64,000 nt of DNA from Serratia marcescens (GTDB taxonomy: Bacteria; Pseudomonadota; Gammaproteobacteria; Enterobacterales; Enterobacteriaceae): assembly GCF_006715005.1 (NCBI RefSeq), contig NZ_VFMJ01000001.1, positions 868,001-932,000 of the forward strand, written 5' to 3'. This document shows positions 26,928 through 39,690 of the stretch, piece after piece (position 1 is the first letter of the stretch; every line of letters starts with the position of its first letter). Below the pieces are notes generated by a model that saw only the letters and a program-made list of their open reading frames with translations, searched no databases and was not told the origin of the DNA. Position numbers and translations under genes: made by a program.

Positions 26928-29216
26928 TTAGATCTTGCAGGCGCCGCTTTCGCAGTCGTCATCGCCGGCCTTGGCAGGCTGCAAATCTTCCTGGGCGTCT
27001 TCCGCACCGTCGCGGGTGTTTTGGTAGTACAGCGTTTTCACACCGAACTTGTAGGTGGTGAGCAGGTCTTTCAACAGCTGCTTCATCGGCACCTTGCCGC
27101 CCGGGAAGCGGGTCGGATCGTAGTTGGTGTTGGCCGAAATCGACTGGTCGATGAATTTCTGCATCAACCCCACCAGCTGCAGATAGCCATCGTTGCTCGG
27201 CATTTCCCACAGCAGCTCGTAGTTGTCTTTCAGACGCTCATACTCCGGCACCACCTGGCGCAGGATGCCGTCTTTCGACGCCTTGATGCTGATGTGGCCG
27301 CGCGGCGGCTCAATGCCGTTGGTGGCGTTGGAAATCTGCGAAGAGGTTTCCGATGGCATCAGGGCAGATAGCGTCGAGTTGCGCAGACCGGTTTCCTGGA
27401 TCTCTTTACGCAGGGTTTCCCAGTCGTAGTGCAGCGGCTCGTTGCAGACAGCATCCAGGTCTTTCTTATAGGTGTCGATCGGCAGGATACCCTGCGAATA
27501 AGTGGTCTCTTTGAACCACGGGCAAGCGCCTTGTTCCTGAGCCAGACGGTTGGAGGCTTTCAGCAGGTAGTACTGAATGGCTTCGAACGTTTTGTGCGTC
27601 AGGTTGTTGGCGCTGCCGTCGGAGTAGCGTACGCCGTTCTTCGCCAGGTAATAAGCGAAGTTGATGACGCCGATGCCCAGGGTGCGGCGGCCCATCGCGC
27701 CACGGTGCGCAGCCTTGATCGGATAATCCTGGTAATCCAGCAGGGCATCGAGTGAACGCACCGCCAGGGTTGCCAACTCTTCCAGATCGTCCAGGCTGTC
27801 GATCGCGCCCAGGTTGAAGGCGGACAGGGTGCACAGCGCAATCTCGCCGTTTTCGTCGTTGACGTCTTCCAGCGGCTTGGTCGGCAGGGCGATTTCCAGG
27901 CACAGGTTGGACTGGCGAACCGGCGCGATCTGCGGGTCGAACGGGCTGTGGGTGTTGCAGTGGTCGACGTTCTGGATGTAGATACGACCGGTAGAGGCGC
28001 GCTCTTGCATCATCAGAGAGAACAGCTCAACCGCTTTCACACGCTTCTGGCGAATGCTGTCGTCTTTCTCGTACTGGGTGTACAGACGCTCGAATTCGTC
28101 CTGATCGGCGAAGAACGCGTCATACAGCCCCGGCACGTCGGACGGGCTGAACAGGGTGATGTCTTCGCCCTTGATCAGACGCTGGTACATCAGACGGTTC
28201 AGCTGCACGCCGTAGTCCATGTGACGCACGCGGTTGCCTTCAACGCCACGGTTGTTTTTCAACACCAGCAGGCTTTCCACTTCCAGGTGCCACATCGGGT
28301 AGAACAGCGTTGCCGCGCCACCGCGCACGCCGCCCTGCGAGCAGGATTTGACGGCGGTCTGGAAGTGTTTGTAGAACGGGATACAGCCGGTATGGAAGGC
28401 TTCACCGCCACGGATCGGGCTGCCCAGCGCGCGGATGCGGCCGGCGTTGATGCCGATGCCGGCGCGTTGCGAAACGTATTTCACAATGGCGCTGGAGGTG
28501 GCGTTGATGGAGTCCAGGCTGTCACCGCACTCGATCAGCACGCAGGAGCTGAACTGGCGGGTTGGGGTGCGCACGCCGGACATGATTGGCGTAGGCAGCG
28601 AAATCTTGAAGGTGGAAATCGCGTCGTAGAAGCGTTTGACGTAGTCCAGACGGGTTTCACGTGGGTAGTTGGAAAACAGGCACGCGGACACCAGCATGTA
28701 CAGAAACTGGGCGCTTTCGTAGATCTCGCCGCTGACGCGGTTCTGCACCAGATACTTGCCTTCCAGCTGCTTGACGGCGGCATAAGAGAAGTTCATGTCG
28801 CGCCAATGATCGATAAAGGAATCCATCTGCTCGAACTCTTCAGCGCTGTAGTCTTCCAGCAGATGTTTATCGTATTTGCCCATCTCGACCATGCGGCTCA
28901 CGTGCGCGAGCAGCTTCGGCGGCTCGAATTGGCCATAGGCCTTTTTACGCAGGTGGAAGATCGCTAGGCGAGCGGCCAGGTACTGATAGTCCGGCGCGTC
29001 GCGGGAGATCAGATCGGCTGCGGCTTTGATGATGGTTTCGTGAATGTCGGCGGTTTTGATGCCGTCATAAAACTGAATGTGTGAACGCAACTCTACTTGA
29101 GAAACCGAGACGTTGTGTAATCCCTCTGCGGCCCAATCGATGACCCGGTGGATTTTGTCGAGATTGATGCGCTCTTTACGGCCATCGCGTTTAGTTACAA
29201 GCAGACTTTGGTTCAT
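26928..29216 (-). CDS. nrdA: class Ia ribonucleotide reductase, alpha subunit
   Basis: A 762-residue R1 subunit (E. coli 761). It has an N-terminal ATP cone, the catalytic barrel (SCVLIECGDSLDSI, then NLCLEIALPTKP) and the C-terminal redox cysteine pair in the tail CESGACKI. It reduces ribonucleoside diphosphates to deoxyribonucleotides. Upstream lie a perfect DnaA box and an NrdR-like box, as expected for replication-linked control. Confidence 0.98.
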   Translation of the reverse strand: MNQSLLVTKRDGRKERINLDKIHRVIDWAAEGLHNVSVSQVELRSHIQFYDGIKTADIHETIIKAAADLISRDAPDYQYLAARLAIFHLRKKAYGQFEPPKLLAHVSRMVEMGKYDKHLLEDYSAEEFEQMDSFIDHWRDMNFSYAAVKQLEGKYLVQNRVSGEIYESAQFLYMLVSACLFSNYPRETRLDYVKRFYDAISTFKISLPTPIMSGVRTPTRQFSSCVLIECGDSLDSINATSSAIVKYVSQRAGIGINAGRIRALGSPIRGGEAFHTGCIPFYKHFQTAVKSCSQGGVRGGAATLFYPMWHLEVESLLVLKNNRGVEGNRVRHMDYGVQLNRLMYQRLIKGEDITLFSPSDVPGLYDAFFADQDEFERLYTQYEKDDSIRQKRVKAVELFSLMMQERASTGRIYIQNVDHCNTHSPFDPQIAPVRQSNLCLEIALPTKPLEDVNDENGEIALCTLSAFNLGAIDSLDDLEELATLAVRSLDALLDYQDYPIKAAHRGAMGRRTLGIGVINFAYYLAKNGVRYSDGSANNLTHKTFEAIQYYLLKASNRLAQEQGACPWFKETTYSQGILPIDTYKKDLDAVCNEPLHYDWETLRKEIQETGLRNSTLSALMPSETSSQISNATNGIEPPRGHISIKASKDGILRQVVPEYERLKDNYELLWEMPSNDGYLQLVGLMQKFIDQSISANTNYDPTRFPGGKVPMKQLLKDLLTTYKFGVKTLYYQNTRDGAEDAQEDLQPAKAGDDDCESGACKI

Positions 29217-29281
29217 GTGGTGTTTTACCTGTCCGTATGGTGCCCCTAAGCAGAAGTGTAGTCGCTCTGCTCAGTATGTAA

Positions 29282-29297
29282 ACACTATATATAGGGG
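29282..29297. promoter_or_regulatory. nrdR box: NrdR box upstream of nrdA
   Basis: ACACTATATATAGGGG matches 14 of 16 positions of the remembered NrdR consensus ACACWATATATWGTGT, 66 bp upstream of nrdA. A second box is expected about 31 bp away; only a weak candidate (AAGATAGTGA around 29318-29327) was seen. Confidence 0.65.
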
Positions 29298-29367
29298 TTA
29301 TATGTCGGTGAGGTAACAAGATAGTGAGAAAAAACGGCGTTTGCAAGTGAACAAAACCGGCCTAATT

Positions 29368-29376
29368 TGTGGATAA
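29368..29376 (-). promoter_or_regulatory. DnaA box upstream of nrdA
   Basis: TTATCCACA on the minus strand is a perfect DnaA box, 150 bp upstream of nrdA. DnaA is known to bind and regulate the E. coli nrdA promoter at such boxes. Confidence 0.7.
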
Positions 29377-29654
29377 CTTGGGGGTGAAATGTCACTTGCC
29401 GTTCGCAGTGCGCGCCGTGACTGGTGCGACAAGCTTGTCAATAAGCGCGATCAGATTTTACTGAAAAACTGAAAAAACCGATCGTTTGGCGCTTTATTAA
29501 ACGTTAGAAAAAAACGGCATATTGATCTGATTTAATATTCTAAAAAACTGTTTACAACGGCTATTTTGATCGAAGTCGCGGAAATTAGGTATTTTTCCTA
29601 ATGCCGCGTGGGCGCCGCACCCCGATAATGCAGGGGCGGCGCGGTTTACAGCGC
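29377..29654. other. nrdA upstream / ubiG downstream spacer
   Basis: AT-rich spacer. It contains an ATTAGG-loop-CCTAAT hairpin (29584-29602) and a GC hairpin next to the ubiG stop (CGCCGC/GCGGCG arms around 29613-29642), probably the ubiG transcript end. No reading frame is supported. Confidence 0.5.
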
Positions 29655-30380
29655 TTAGCCTTCGTGCTGGGTGTGTACCATGTAGTTCACGTCAACGTTG
29701 CGCCCAAGCTTGAAATGATCGGTGATCGGGTTGTAATGCAGGCCGATCATATGCTTTTCGCGCAGCGGCGTGCCGTCGACCCAGCCGATCAGTTCGGACG
29801 GGCGAATGAACTTCTTATGATCGTGGGTGCCCTGCGGCACCATTTTCAATACGTACTCTGCGCCGATCACCGCCATCAGCCAGGCTTTGGTATTGCGGTT
29901 GATGGTGGAGAAGAACACGTGGCCGCCCGGTTTCACCAGATGAGCGCAGGCGCGCACCACCGAGGCCGGATCGGGCACGTGCTCCAGCATCTCCATACAG
30001 GTGACCACGTCGTAGCGCTGTGGATTGGCCTGAGCGTGGCTTTCCACCGTTTCCTGCACGTAAGTCACATTGACGCCGCTTTCCAGCGCGTGCAGCCGGG
30101 CGACCTGCAGCGGCTCCGCACCCATGTCGAGGCCGGTCACCTGCGCCCCTTCGCGCGCCATGCTTTCCGCCAGAATGCCGCCGCCGCAGCCCACGTCGAG
30201 CACCTGCTTGTCAAAAATGCCGCCGGCGCGCTGCATGATGTAGTTCAGGCGCAGCGGGTTGATGCGGTGCAGCGGTTTGAACTCGCCTTCCAGATCCCAC
30301 CAGCGGGAGGCGACGGCCTCGAACTTGGCGATTTCCTGGTGGTCAACGTTTTGCACTCGGCTGGATGATTCTGCGTTCAT
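29655..30380 (-). CDS. ubiG: ubiquinone O-methyltransferase UbiG
   Basis: A 241-residue class I SAM methyltransferase that carries out both O-methylation steps of ubiquinone synthesis. Motif I reads [14 protein letters not shown]. The start at 30380 ([20 protein letters not shown]) matches the conserved N-terminus; the frame continues upstream to 30437 without homology. AAGGAG lies 12 bases before this start. It is divergent from gyrA, as in E. coli. Confidence 0.96.
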   Translation of the reverse strand: MNAESSSRVQNVDHQEIAKFEAVASRWWDLEGEFKPLHRINPLRLNYIMQRAGGIFDKQVLDVGCGGGILAESMAREGAQVTGLDMGAEPLQVARLHALESGVNVTYVQETVESHAQANPQRYDVVTCMEMLEHVPDPASVVRACAHLVKPGGHVFFSTINRNTKAWLMAVIGAEYVLKMVPQGTHDHKKFIRPSELIGWVDGTPLREKHMIGLHYNPITDHFKLGRNVDVNYMVHTQHEG

Positions 30381-30525
30381 GGGCGGGTCTGGCTCCTTGT
30401 TCTCGTTGCGCGGATTATACATGTTCCGGCGCGGCATCGTCTGCGCCGATGCGTTTTTAGCGCACTTATCTGCACAATTTCCGTGAAACAGCGGCGGTTA
30501 TTTTCCCGTAAAGCGTGCTTTGTGA

Positions 30526-30531
30526 TATAGT
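30526..30531 (+). promoter_or_regulatory. gyrA -10 element
   Basis: TATAGT preceded by TGTGA, about 60 bp upstream of gyrA, with a poor -35. A weak -35 with a good -10 fits promoters induced by DNA relaxation, such as gyrA. This assignment is tentative. Confidence 0.4.
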
Positions 30532-30577
30532 TTTACACCTTTGCCACTATGGCAGCGGGCAGATGAATCATTAGTAG

Positions 30578-33235
<2,658 letters not shown>

Positions 33236-33282
33236 GCAAGGTGAGGGCGTCGGCATACCGACACCGTAATGCACTGAGACAA

Positions 33283-33313
33283 AAGGGCCTGGCAGCGATG
33301 CTAGGCCCTTTTT
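33283..33313 (+). terminator. gyrA terminator
   Basis: Stem AAAAGGGCCT/AGGCCCTTTT with a small inner GCA/TGC pair and a run of five Ts, about 50 bases after gyrA. Confidence 0.85.
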
Positions 33314-33401
33314 CAGTTATATGGTTTAATTGGCGCACCGAGCCGCCGGCCGTCGCGCCGGCGACAACGCGCGCAGTCACTGACTTTCGTATGGTATCCG
33401 A

Positions 33402-36263
33402 TTGAAATACTTAGCCTCTTTTCGAACTACGCTGAAGATATCCCGCTATCTGTTCCGGGTGCTGGCGATTTTGCTGTGGTCGTTGGGAGCGCTGCTCACC
33501 ACCTTTTATATTCTGAATATTCTGCATCAGAAAGAATCGGACATCCGGCAGGAGTACAACCTCAATTTTGATCAGGCGCAGGGCTATATCCGCCATTCGG
33601 CCGACATTATCCGCGATATCAAGTATATGGCGGAGAACCGCCTCAACGGGTCGGTCAGCAGCCTGGACATGTTCAGCGGCGTGTTTCCCGGCAAAGGCAG
33701 CCCACCGCAATTCTTCCCGCTGTACCCGGAGTCCAACTGTGCGCTGAGCACCACCTACCGCAGTTCGCTCGATTCACTGAGTGGCCTGATCCAGTATTGG
33801 AAAGAGAACTTCGTGGCGGCCTACGATCTCAACCGGGTGTTCTTCATCGGCGGCGACAGCCTGTGTCTGGCTGAGTTCGGCGGCGGCAACGCGGTCGCCA
33901 ATCGGGAAAACATGCTGAAGTTGCTGCACGAGCGCATTCTGAAATACCGCAATGCCAAGAGCCTGGATAAAGACAACAACCTGTATTGGATCAGCCCCAG
34001 CGCGCAGCGGCCGGACGTCGGTTATCTGTATGTGCTGGCGCCTATCTATATCGGCAACAAGCTGGAGGCGCTGTTGGGGATCGAGCAAACCGTCCGGCTG
34101 GAAGATTTCGTCACCGCCGGCAACCTGCCGATCGGCGTCACGCTGCTGGATGAAAACAACGAGCCGGTGCTGCGCCTGGCGGACGGCGATCGCTATGCCG
34201 CTTCGCTCAACAGCTACCCCGAAGAGCATGCCTACTTCGGTTATGTCGACAACTACCGCGATCTGATCCTGAAGAAAGCGCTGCCGCCGTCTTCGCTGAG
34301 CATCGTTTATGCGCTGCCGGTGAAAAGCGTGGTGGAACGCTTCAAGATGCTGATCCTCAATGCGCTGTTGCTGAATCTGCTGTCGGCTATCGTGCTGTTC
34401 ACGCTGGCATGGCTGTTTGAGCGCAAGATGTTCCTGCCGGCGGAGGACAACGCTTTCCGCCTGGAAGAGCACGAGCAGTTCAACCGCAAGATTGTCGCCT
34501 CGGCGCCGGTGGGCATCTGTATCCTGCGCATCAGCGACGGCACCAATATTCTGAGTAACGAGCTGGCGCACAACTATATCAATTTGTTGACCCACGAAGA
34601 TCGCGATCGCATTACGCGCATCATTTGCGAGCAGCAGGCAAATTTCGTCGATGTGATGACCAGCAATAACAACAACCTGCAGATCAGCTTTGTCCACTCG
34701 CGCTACCGTAACGAAGAGGTGGCGATTTGCGTGCTGGTGGACGTCAGCGCACGCGTGAAGATGGAAGAGTCGCTGCAAGAGATGGCGGCGGCGGCGGAGC
34801 AGGCCAGCCAGTCCAAATCGATGTTCCTGGCCACCGTCAGCCATGAGCTGCGCACGCCGCTGTACGGCATTATCGGCAACCTCGATTTGCTGCAAACCAA
34901 GGCGCTGCCGCAAGGGGTCGACCGGTTGGTCAACGCGATGAACAACTCTTCCGGCCTGCTGCTGAAAATCATCAGCGATATTCTCGATTTCTCCAAAATC
35001 GAGTCCGAGCAGTTGAAGATAGAACCGCGCGAGTTCTCCTGCCTGGAGGTAATCACCCATATCGCCGGCAACTATTTGCCGTTGGTGGTGAAGAAACGTC
35101 TGGGGCTGTACTGCTTTATCGAACAGAATGTGCCAGAGCGTATCTTTGGCGATCCGGTGCGGCTGCAGCAGGTGCTCTCCAACCTGGTGAACAACGCCAT
35201 CAAGTTCACCGATACCGGCTGTATCGTGCTGCAGGTCTGCACCCGCGGCAGCTATCTGGAGTTCAGCGTACGCGATACCGGCGTCGGTATTCCGGAGAAG
35301 GAAATTTCGCGCCTGTTCGATCCGTTCTTCCAGGTGGGCACCGGCGTGCAGCGTCATTTCCAGGGAACCGGACTGGGGTTGGCGATCTGTGAAAAACTGA
35401 TCAACCTGATGGACGGTGATATCGCCGTCGAGTCTGAACCAGGGCTGGGTAGCTTGTTCAGCATCCGCATCCCGCTGTTCAACGCTCAGTTCCCCATCCC
35501 GCAGGCCAGCGATACCTGGCAGGGGCGTCGGCTGTGGCTGGATATTCGCAATCAGCGGCTGGAAAGTTACCTGATGGCGATTCTGGGTGGCTATGGCGCC
35601 GATATCCAGCGCTATGACGGCCAAGAGACCGCCGCCGGCGAGGTGATGCTCAGCGATCATCCGCTGATGCTGGACACGCCGCTGCTGGCTCAGATCCAAT
35701 TCTCCACCGAGCATATCGGCCCATCGCTGGAAACCCGGCCGGGTTATTGGATGCACAGCACTTCCACGCCGCGAGAAACGCTGACCTTGCTCAACCGCTT
35801 GTTCGGCGTCGGCAACGGCGCGGCAGAGGCGCTGGTGCAACTGCCGGTGCCCGCCAAGGCCAGCGCGGCGGACAACGGCGATATTCATCTGCTGGTGGTT
35901 GACGATCATCCGATCAACCGTCGCCTGTTGTCCGATCAGCTGGGGTCGTTGGGGTATCAGGTGGTGACCGCCAACGACGGCGTCGACGCGCTCGGCGTAC
36001 TGAAACAGCATCACGTCGATATTGTGCTGACCGACGTCAATATGCCGAACATGGACGGTTATCGCCTGACGCAGGAACTGCGACAGATGCAGTTCAGCGC
36101 GCCGGTAATCGGCGTGACGGCGAACGCGCTGGCGGAAGAGAAGCAGCGCTGTCTCGAGGCGGGTATGGATAACTGCCTGTCGAAACCGGTTACGCTGGAG
36201 ACGCTGGAGCAGACGCTGGCTTATTACAGCCAACAGGTCCGCTACAACCGCAGCGAGGCCTGA
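33402..36263 (+). CDS. rcsC: Rcs phosphorelay hybrid sensor kinase
   Basis: A 953-residue inner-membrane hybrid kinase. It has a TM helix near 15-40, a periplasmic domain to about 315, a second TM (315-340), a PAS/linker region, a kinase domain with His481 (ATVSHELRTPLYG), an ATPase domain (NLVNNAIKFTDTG, DTGVGI, GTGLGLAI), and a C-terminal receiver with Asp878 (VLTDVNMPNMDG). It passes phosphate through RcsD to RcsB for envelope stress and capsule control. The start is TTG at 33402, supported by the conserved MKYLASFRTTLK; no in-frame ATG is nearby. Confidence 0.96.
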   Translation: MKYLASFRTTLKISRYLFRVLAILLWSLGALLTTFYILNILHQKESDIRQEYNLNFDQAQGYIRHSADIIRDIKYMAENRLNGSVSSLDMFSGVFPGKGSPPQFFPLYPESNCALSTTYRSSLDSLSGLIQYWKENFVAAYDLNRVFFIGGDSLCLAEFGGGNAVANRENMLKLLHERILKYRNAKSLDKDNNLYWISPSAQRPDVGYLYVLAPIYIGNKLEALLGIEQTVRLEDFVTAGNLPIGVTLLDENNEPVLRLADGDRYAASLNSYPEEHAYFGYVDNYRDLILKKALPPSSLSIVYALPVKSVVERFKMLILNALLLNLLSAIVLFTLAWLFERKMFLPAEDNAFRLEEHEQFNRKIVASAPVGICILRISDGTNILSNELAHNYINLLTHEDRDRITRIICEQQANFVDVMTSNNNNLQISFVHSRYRNEEVAICVLVDVSARVKMEESLQEMAAAAEQASQSKSMFLATVSHELRTPLYGIIGNLDLLQTKALPQGVDRLVNAMNNSSGLLLKIISDILDFSKIESEQLKIEPREFSCLEVITHIAGNYLPLVVKKRLGLYCFIEQNVPERIFGDPVRLQQVLSNLVNNAIKFTDTGCIVLQVCTRGSYLEFSVRDTGVGIPEKEISRLFDPFFQVGTGVQRHFQGTGLGLAICEKLINLMDGDIAVESEPGLGSLFSIRIPLFNAQFPIPQASDTWQGRRLWLDIRNQRLESYLMAILGGYGADIQRYDGQETAAGEVMLSDHPLMLDTPLLAQIQFSTEHIGPSLETRPGYWMHSTSTPRETLTLLNRLFGVGNGAAEALVQLPVPAKASAADNGDIHLLVVDDHPINRRLLSDQLGSLGYQVVTANDGVDALGVLKQHHVDIVLTDVNMPNMDGYRLTQELRQMQFSAPVIGVTANALAEEKQRCLEAGMDNCLSKPVTLETLEQTLAYYSQQVRYNRSEA

Positions 36264-36267
36264 AAAG

Positions 36268-36299
36268 CAAACAGGCACGGCGGATGCCGTGCCTGTTTG
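36268..36299. terminator. bidirectional rcsC/rcsB terminator
   Basis: A perfect 14-bp stem (CAAACAGGCACGGC with its complement) and a GGAT loop between the convergent rcsC and rcsB genes. Confidence 0.85.
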
Positions 36300-36324
36300 G
36301 CGTTAACCTGCCGTGAGGCGGGCT

Positions 36325-36975
36325 TTAGTCTTTGTCCAACGGGGTCATGCTGACGGACGAGAGATAGTTGAGCAGGGCGATGTCGTTCTCGACGCCCAGC
36401 TTCATCATCGCCGATTTTTTCTGGCTGCTGATGGTTTTGATGCTACGGTTGAGCTTCTTGGCGATTTCGGTCACCAGGAAACCTTCGGCGAACAGACGCA
36501 GCACTTCGCTCTCTTTCGGCGACAGACGTTTGTCGCCATAGCCGCTGGCGCTGATTTTTTCCAGCAGTTTAGAGACGCTTTCCGGCGTGAACTTCTTGCC
36601 TTTCTGCAGGGCGGCCAGCGCCTTCGGCAGATCGGTCGGCGCGCCTTGTTTCAGCACGATGCCTTCGATATCCAGATCCAATACCGCGCTCAGGATCGCC
36701 GGGTTGTTGTTCATGGTCAGCACGATGATCGACAACTGCGGATAGTGGCGCTTGATGTACTTAATCAGCGTGATGCCGTCGCCATACTTGTCACCCGGCA
36801 TCGACAGATCGGTGATCAGTACGTTGGCGTCCAGCTTGGACAGATTGTTGATCAGTGCGGTTGAGTCTTCGAACTCCCCAACGACATTCACCCATTCAAT
36901 TTGCTCAAGTGACTTCCGGATGCCAAACAGTACGATAGGATGGTCATCAGCAATAATTACGTTCAGGTTATTCAT
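36325..36975 (-). CDS. rcsB: Rcs response regulator
   Basis: A 216-residue NarL/FixJ-type regulator. The receiver's phosphorylated residue is Asp56 (VLITDLSMPGDK), and the C-terminal LuxR-type HTH includes LSPKESEVLRLFAEGFLVTEIAKKL. It controls capsule, motility and envelope genes, alone or with RcsA. It is the last gene of rcsD-rcsB; its start overlaps the rcsD stop by 8 bp. Confidence 0.98.
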   Translation of the reverse strand: MNNLNVIIADDHPIVLFGIRKSLEQIEWVNVVGEFEDSTALINNLSKLDANVLITDLSMPGDKYGDGITLIKYIKRHYPQLSIIVLTMNNNPAILSAVLDLDIEGIVLKQGAPTDLPKALAALQKGKKFTPESVSKLLEKISASGYGDKRLSPKESEVLRLFAEGFLVTEIAKKLNRSIKTISSQKKSAMMKLGVENDIALLNYLSSVSMTPLDKD

Positions 36976-39670
36976 GTTGTTGGCTACCTTGCTTCAGCAG
37001 TCTGCTGACGAAAAAATCAATCTGACTGATGTTATTCTCGATCTCGGGCGCATCACCTTCTGCGATGCGCTGTTCTAACGATTCGCACAGCTGCTTGCCG
37101 GGAAGCAGATTTAACATGGCAAACACGCCTTTCAGGCGGTGTGCGGTTTGTGACAGCGCATTGAAATCACTGCTGCCCGCCTCAGTATACAGTTTTTTGA
37201 CATCGTCGGGTACTGTATCGACAAACAGCCCATAGTAATCACTTGATTTCAATTGTTTTTCATAGAGTTGGATATCTTCTGAGCTCAATGAAAGCGGGCT
37301 TTCTTCCTGTTCCAGTGCGGCCATTTGCTGTTCGATCAGCATCAGCACGGCGTCGATTAATGCGCCGTTCAGATTATAGTTCACCCGAATGTAGCGTTTA
37401 TCCAGCGCTTGCCAGCCCGGCTCATCGGTCGCCAGCAACAGGGTATAATCATCGGCGCGCTGCGGGTTATCGGTCAGCAGCACGTCATAATCGCGGTTGA
37501 CCGCGCGATCTTCGGCGACGAGACAGTCGGCGCCGTAGGCCTGCAGCAAACGGGTCACGATGCCGCGCACTTCATCCGACGTGACGTCCAACAGGGCGGT
37601 GACGCCGTCGAGCAACTTTTCCTGCTCCTGCGGCTCTTTTTTCTCCATCTCCATGGCGACGCGAATGGTATAGCGAGTGCCGATATCCACCTTGCTGCGA
37701 ATGTCCAACTGGCCGTTAAGCTTCTTGCACAGCTGATTGCACAGGAAGAAAGTGAGCCCGGAACCGTGGTTGAAGCGGTCCACCAGCGTCTGGCTGAGGA
37801 ACGGATAATTGAGGTTGCTGATCTCTTCGTTGGAGATACCTGAACCGGTGTCGTTGATTTGGAAAATCAGGCGGTCCGGATGTTCGGGCTCGTGGTCGAC
37901 AACCAGGGAAATCTTGCCGCAGGCGGTGGTGATAATGGCGTAATGCACCAGCAGCGCGATCACTTTGCGCAGCGCGTTGGCGTCGCCGATATAGTTCTGC
38001 TCGACGTCCAGCTGGAAATGCTTGAACAGCGCCAGCCCCTTCTGGTTAAGGGCAGGCAGGGCCTCCAGCAGCAACTCGTCGACCATCGCCGCCGGGTTGA
38101 ACGGTTCGCGCGTAGGCTGCCAGTCCTGGGTTTCCAGCCGGGTCAGCAGGGTAATGTTATCGATCAAACCCAGCACCGAAGCCGACTCCGCGGTCAACTG
38201 GCCCAGCAGTGCCTGTTGCTGCTCCTCATCCGGCCGGTTGCGCAGGCGATCGACCAGATCGTGCATCTGACGCACCGGCTGATTGAGCTCGATGCCCAAA
38301 TTGTGCAGCATCAGTTTGCGCGCCTGAACGTTCTTGTCGTATTCGCGCCGAGCCTGCTGCAACCGTTTGTTCACCATCACTTCTTTATCCTGATCGTGCA
38401 TCAGGAACAGATAGGTGTCCGGCGACAGCTGGCTGCGGAAAATGCGAATTTCATACACCTCGTTGTTGACCGTTGCCTGGATGACACCGTGGTGCTGTTC
38501 GGCCATATGGGCGATCTTTTGCAGGCTGAGGTGCGGCAGCAGGTGCTCGGCGATTTTGTTGCTGGCGATCACCGTATTGTTGGCGAAGCTATAGACCAGC
38601 AGGCCGGAAGGCAGGCTGGAGACGATCTCCTGATTCAGCGCGCGCTCGGCTTCCAGCTCCACCGCCATGTTCTCGCTCGGGCGAATGTACTGGCGGCGGA
38701 TAAAGTAGATGCTCAGCATCGACAGCGCCAGCAGTAGCAGGTTGATCGCGATCAGCCAGATGTTGTTGCGCAGCAGATCGATAGCCAGATTGATGGCCGA
38801 AACGCGATATACCACTTTCAGAGGCGCATTGGGCAGGGCGGCGCTGAACTCGACCCAACCGCCGCTCATCGTCGCATGGGTACCGAGAGCCGTTTCCGCC
38901 GGGATGGCGCTGTCGTCGAGATCGACATCGTCCGGCAGCAGCAGGAAATTGGCGCGGGCCAGATTGGCCGGAATGATGTCGTTGATCGGTAAGTCGAAGG
39001 CGATCACCGTCGCCAGATGCCCCGGTTGATTAAAGGTGGTGCGAATCGAGAACGAATAGGCGTTCTGGAAACGCTGCTTGCGCAGATCGGAAAAGCTTTC
39101 GCGCTCGTCGAGCATGTTGGCCTGTTGCAGCATCTCTGCGCGGCGTTCGTCCGCCGAGGTGGTCAGGTAGCTCTCTCGAAAGCGCGAAGCCAGCTCTTTG
39201 AGCGGCTGGGTGGTGATCAGACTGAGGCTGTTGTCCTGACCATTGAGGTAATACATGGCGTAGTTCTCGGTCTTGGCACCCCAGCGGGTGTCCAGATAAT
39301 CCGAGATGTTGGCGATCATCGCCAGCGTGTTCTCGTCATGGCTGCCGAAGATCACCGCGTCGGTTTTCTTGTGCGGCTTCTCGACATAATAGACGTCGGG
39401 CCGCAGGCGGGTTTCCTGCAAGCTGGGATCGCCATTCTGCGCCGGCGCATTGCCGAATTTGTCATAGACCTGGTAGGTCATATAGCGGTAGGTATCGATA
39501 CGCTTTTGCAGCGAACCGGCAATGCTGTTCAGCGTGTACTTCTTTTCCGCCAGCCAGGCGTTGGTGTAGTTGTAACCATACAGGCCAATGCCGATCGTCA
39601 GCAGCACGATAAACAGCAGGAAGCAGCGGGTAATGTTGCTGGAGCTGATGGTCAGTTGTTTATTTTGCAT
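36968..39670 (-). CDS. rcsD: Rcs phosphotransfer protein
   Basis: A 900-residue membrane-bound phosphotransfer protein (E. coli 890). It has an N-terminal TM (about 14-33), a periplasmic domain, a second TM near 300, a degenerate kinase-like region, and an HPt domain with His844 (SQTAHRLKGVFAML). It relays phosphate from RcsC to RcsB. The start is ATG 39670 (MQNKQLTISSSN); upstream in-frame sequence belongs to the MFS gene's antisense frame and has no homology. The MFS gene ends only 20 bp upstream on the same strand. Confidence 0.95.
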   Translation of the reverse strand: MQNKQLTISSSNITRCFLLFIVLLTIGIGLYGYNYTNAWLAEKKYTLNSIAGSLQKRIDTYRYMTYQVYDKFGNAPAQNGDPSLQETRLRPDVYYVEKPHKKTDAVIFGSHDENTLAMIANISDYLDTRWGAKTENYAMYYLNGQDNSLSLITTQPLKELASRFRESYLTTSADERRAEMLQQANMLDERESFSDLRKQRFQNAYSFSIRTTFNQPGHLATVIAFDLPINDIIPANLARANFLLLPDDVDLDDSAIPAETALGTHATMSGGWVEFSAALPNAPLKVVYRVSAINLAIDLLRNNIWLIAINLLLLALSMLSIYFIRRQYIRPSENMAVELEAERALNQEIVSSLPSGLLVYSFANNTVIASNKIAEHLLPHLSLQKIAHMAEQHHGVIQATVNNEVYEIRIFRSQLSPDTYLFLMHDQDKEVMVNKRLQQARREYDKNVQARKLMLHNLGIELNQPVRQMHDLVDRLRNRPDEEQQQALLGQLTAESASVLGLIDNITLLTRLETQDWQPTREPFNPAAMVDELLLEALPALNQKGLALFKHFQLDVEQNYIGDANALRKVIALLVHYAIITTACGKISLVVDHEPEHPDRLIFQINDTGSGISNEEISNLNYPFLSQTLVDRFNHGSGLTFFLCNQLCKKLNGQLDIRSKVDIGTRYTIRVAMEMEKKEPQEQEKLLDGVTALLDVTSDEVRGIVTRLLQAYGADCLVAEDRAVNRDYDVLLTDNPQRADDYTLLLATDEPGWQALDKRYIRVNYNLNGALIDAVLMLIEQQMAALEQEESPLSLSSEDIQLYEKQLKSSDYYGLFVDTVPDDVKKLYTEAGSSDFNALSQTAHRLKGVFAMLNLLPGKQLCESLEQRIAEGDAPEIENNISQIDFFVSRLLKQGSQQHE

Positions 39671-39690
39671 AGTGGCTGCACATTCCTGAA

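Noticed and set aside
25613..27061. 482-codon plus-strand frame across yfaE and nrdB
   Set aside because: Covers two certain genes on the other strand; composition is that of a reverse-complement shadow.
27948..28967. 339-codon frame antisense to nrdA
   Set aside because: Contained within nrdA with no independent evidence of coding.
33774..36278. 834-codon open frame antisense to rcsC
   Set aside because: It lies wholly opposite rcsC, has low-complexity Gln/Arg/His-rich composition typical of an antisense shadow in GC-rich DNA, and no family motifs.
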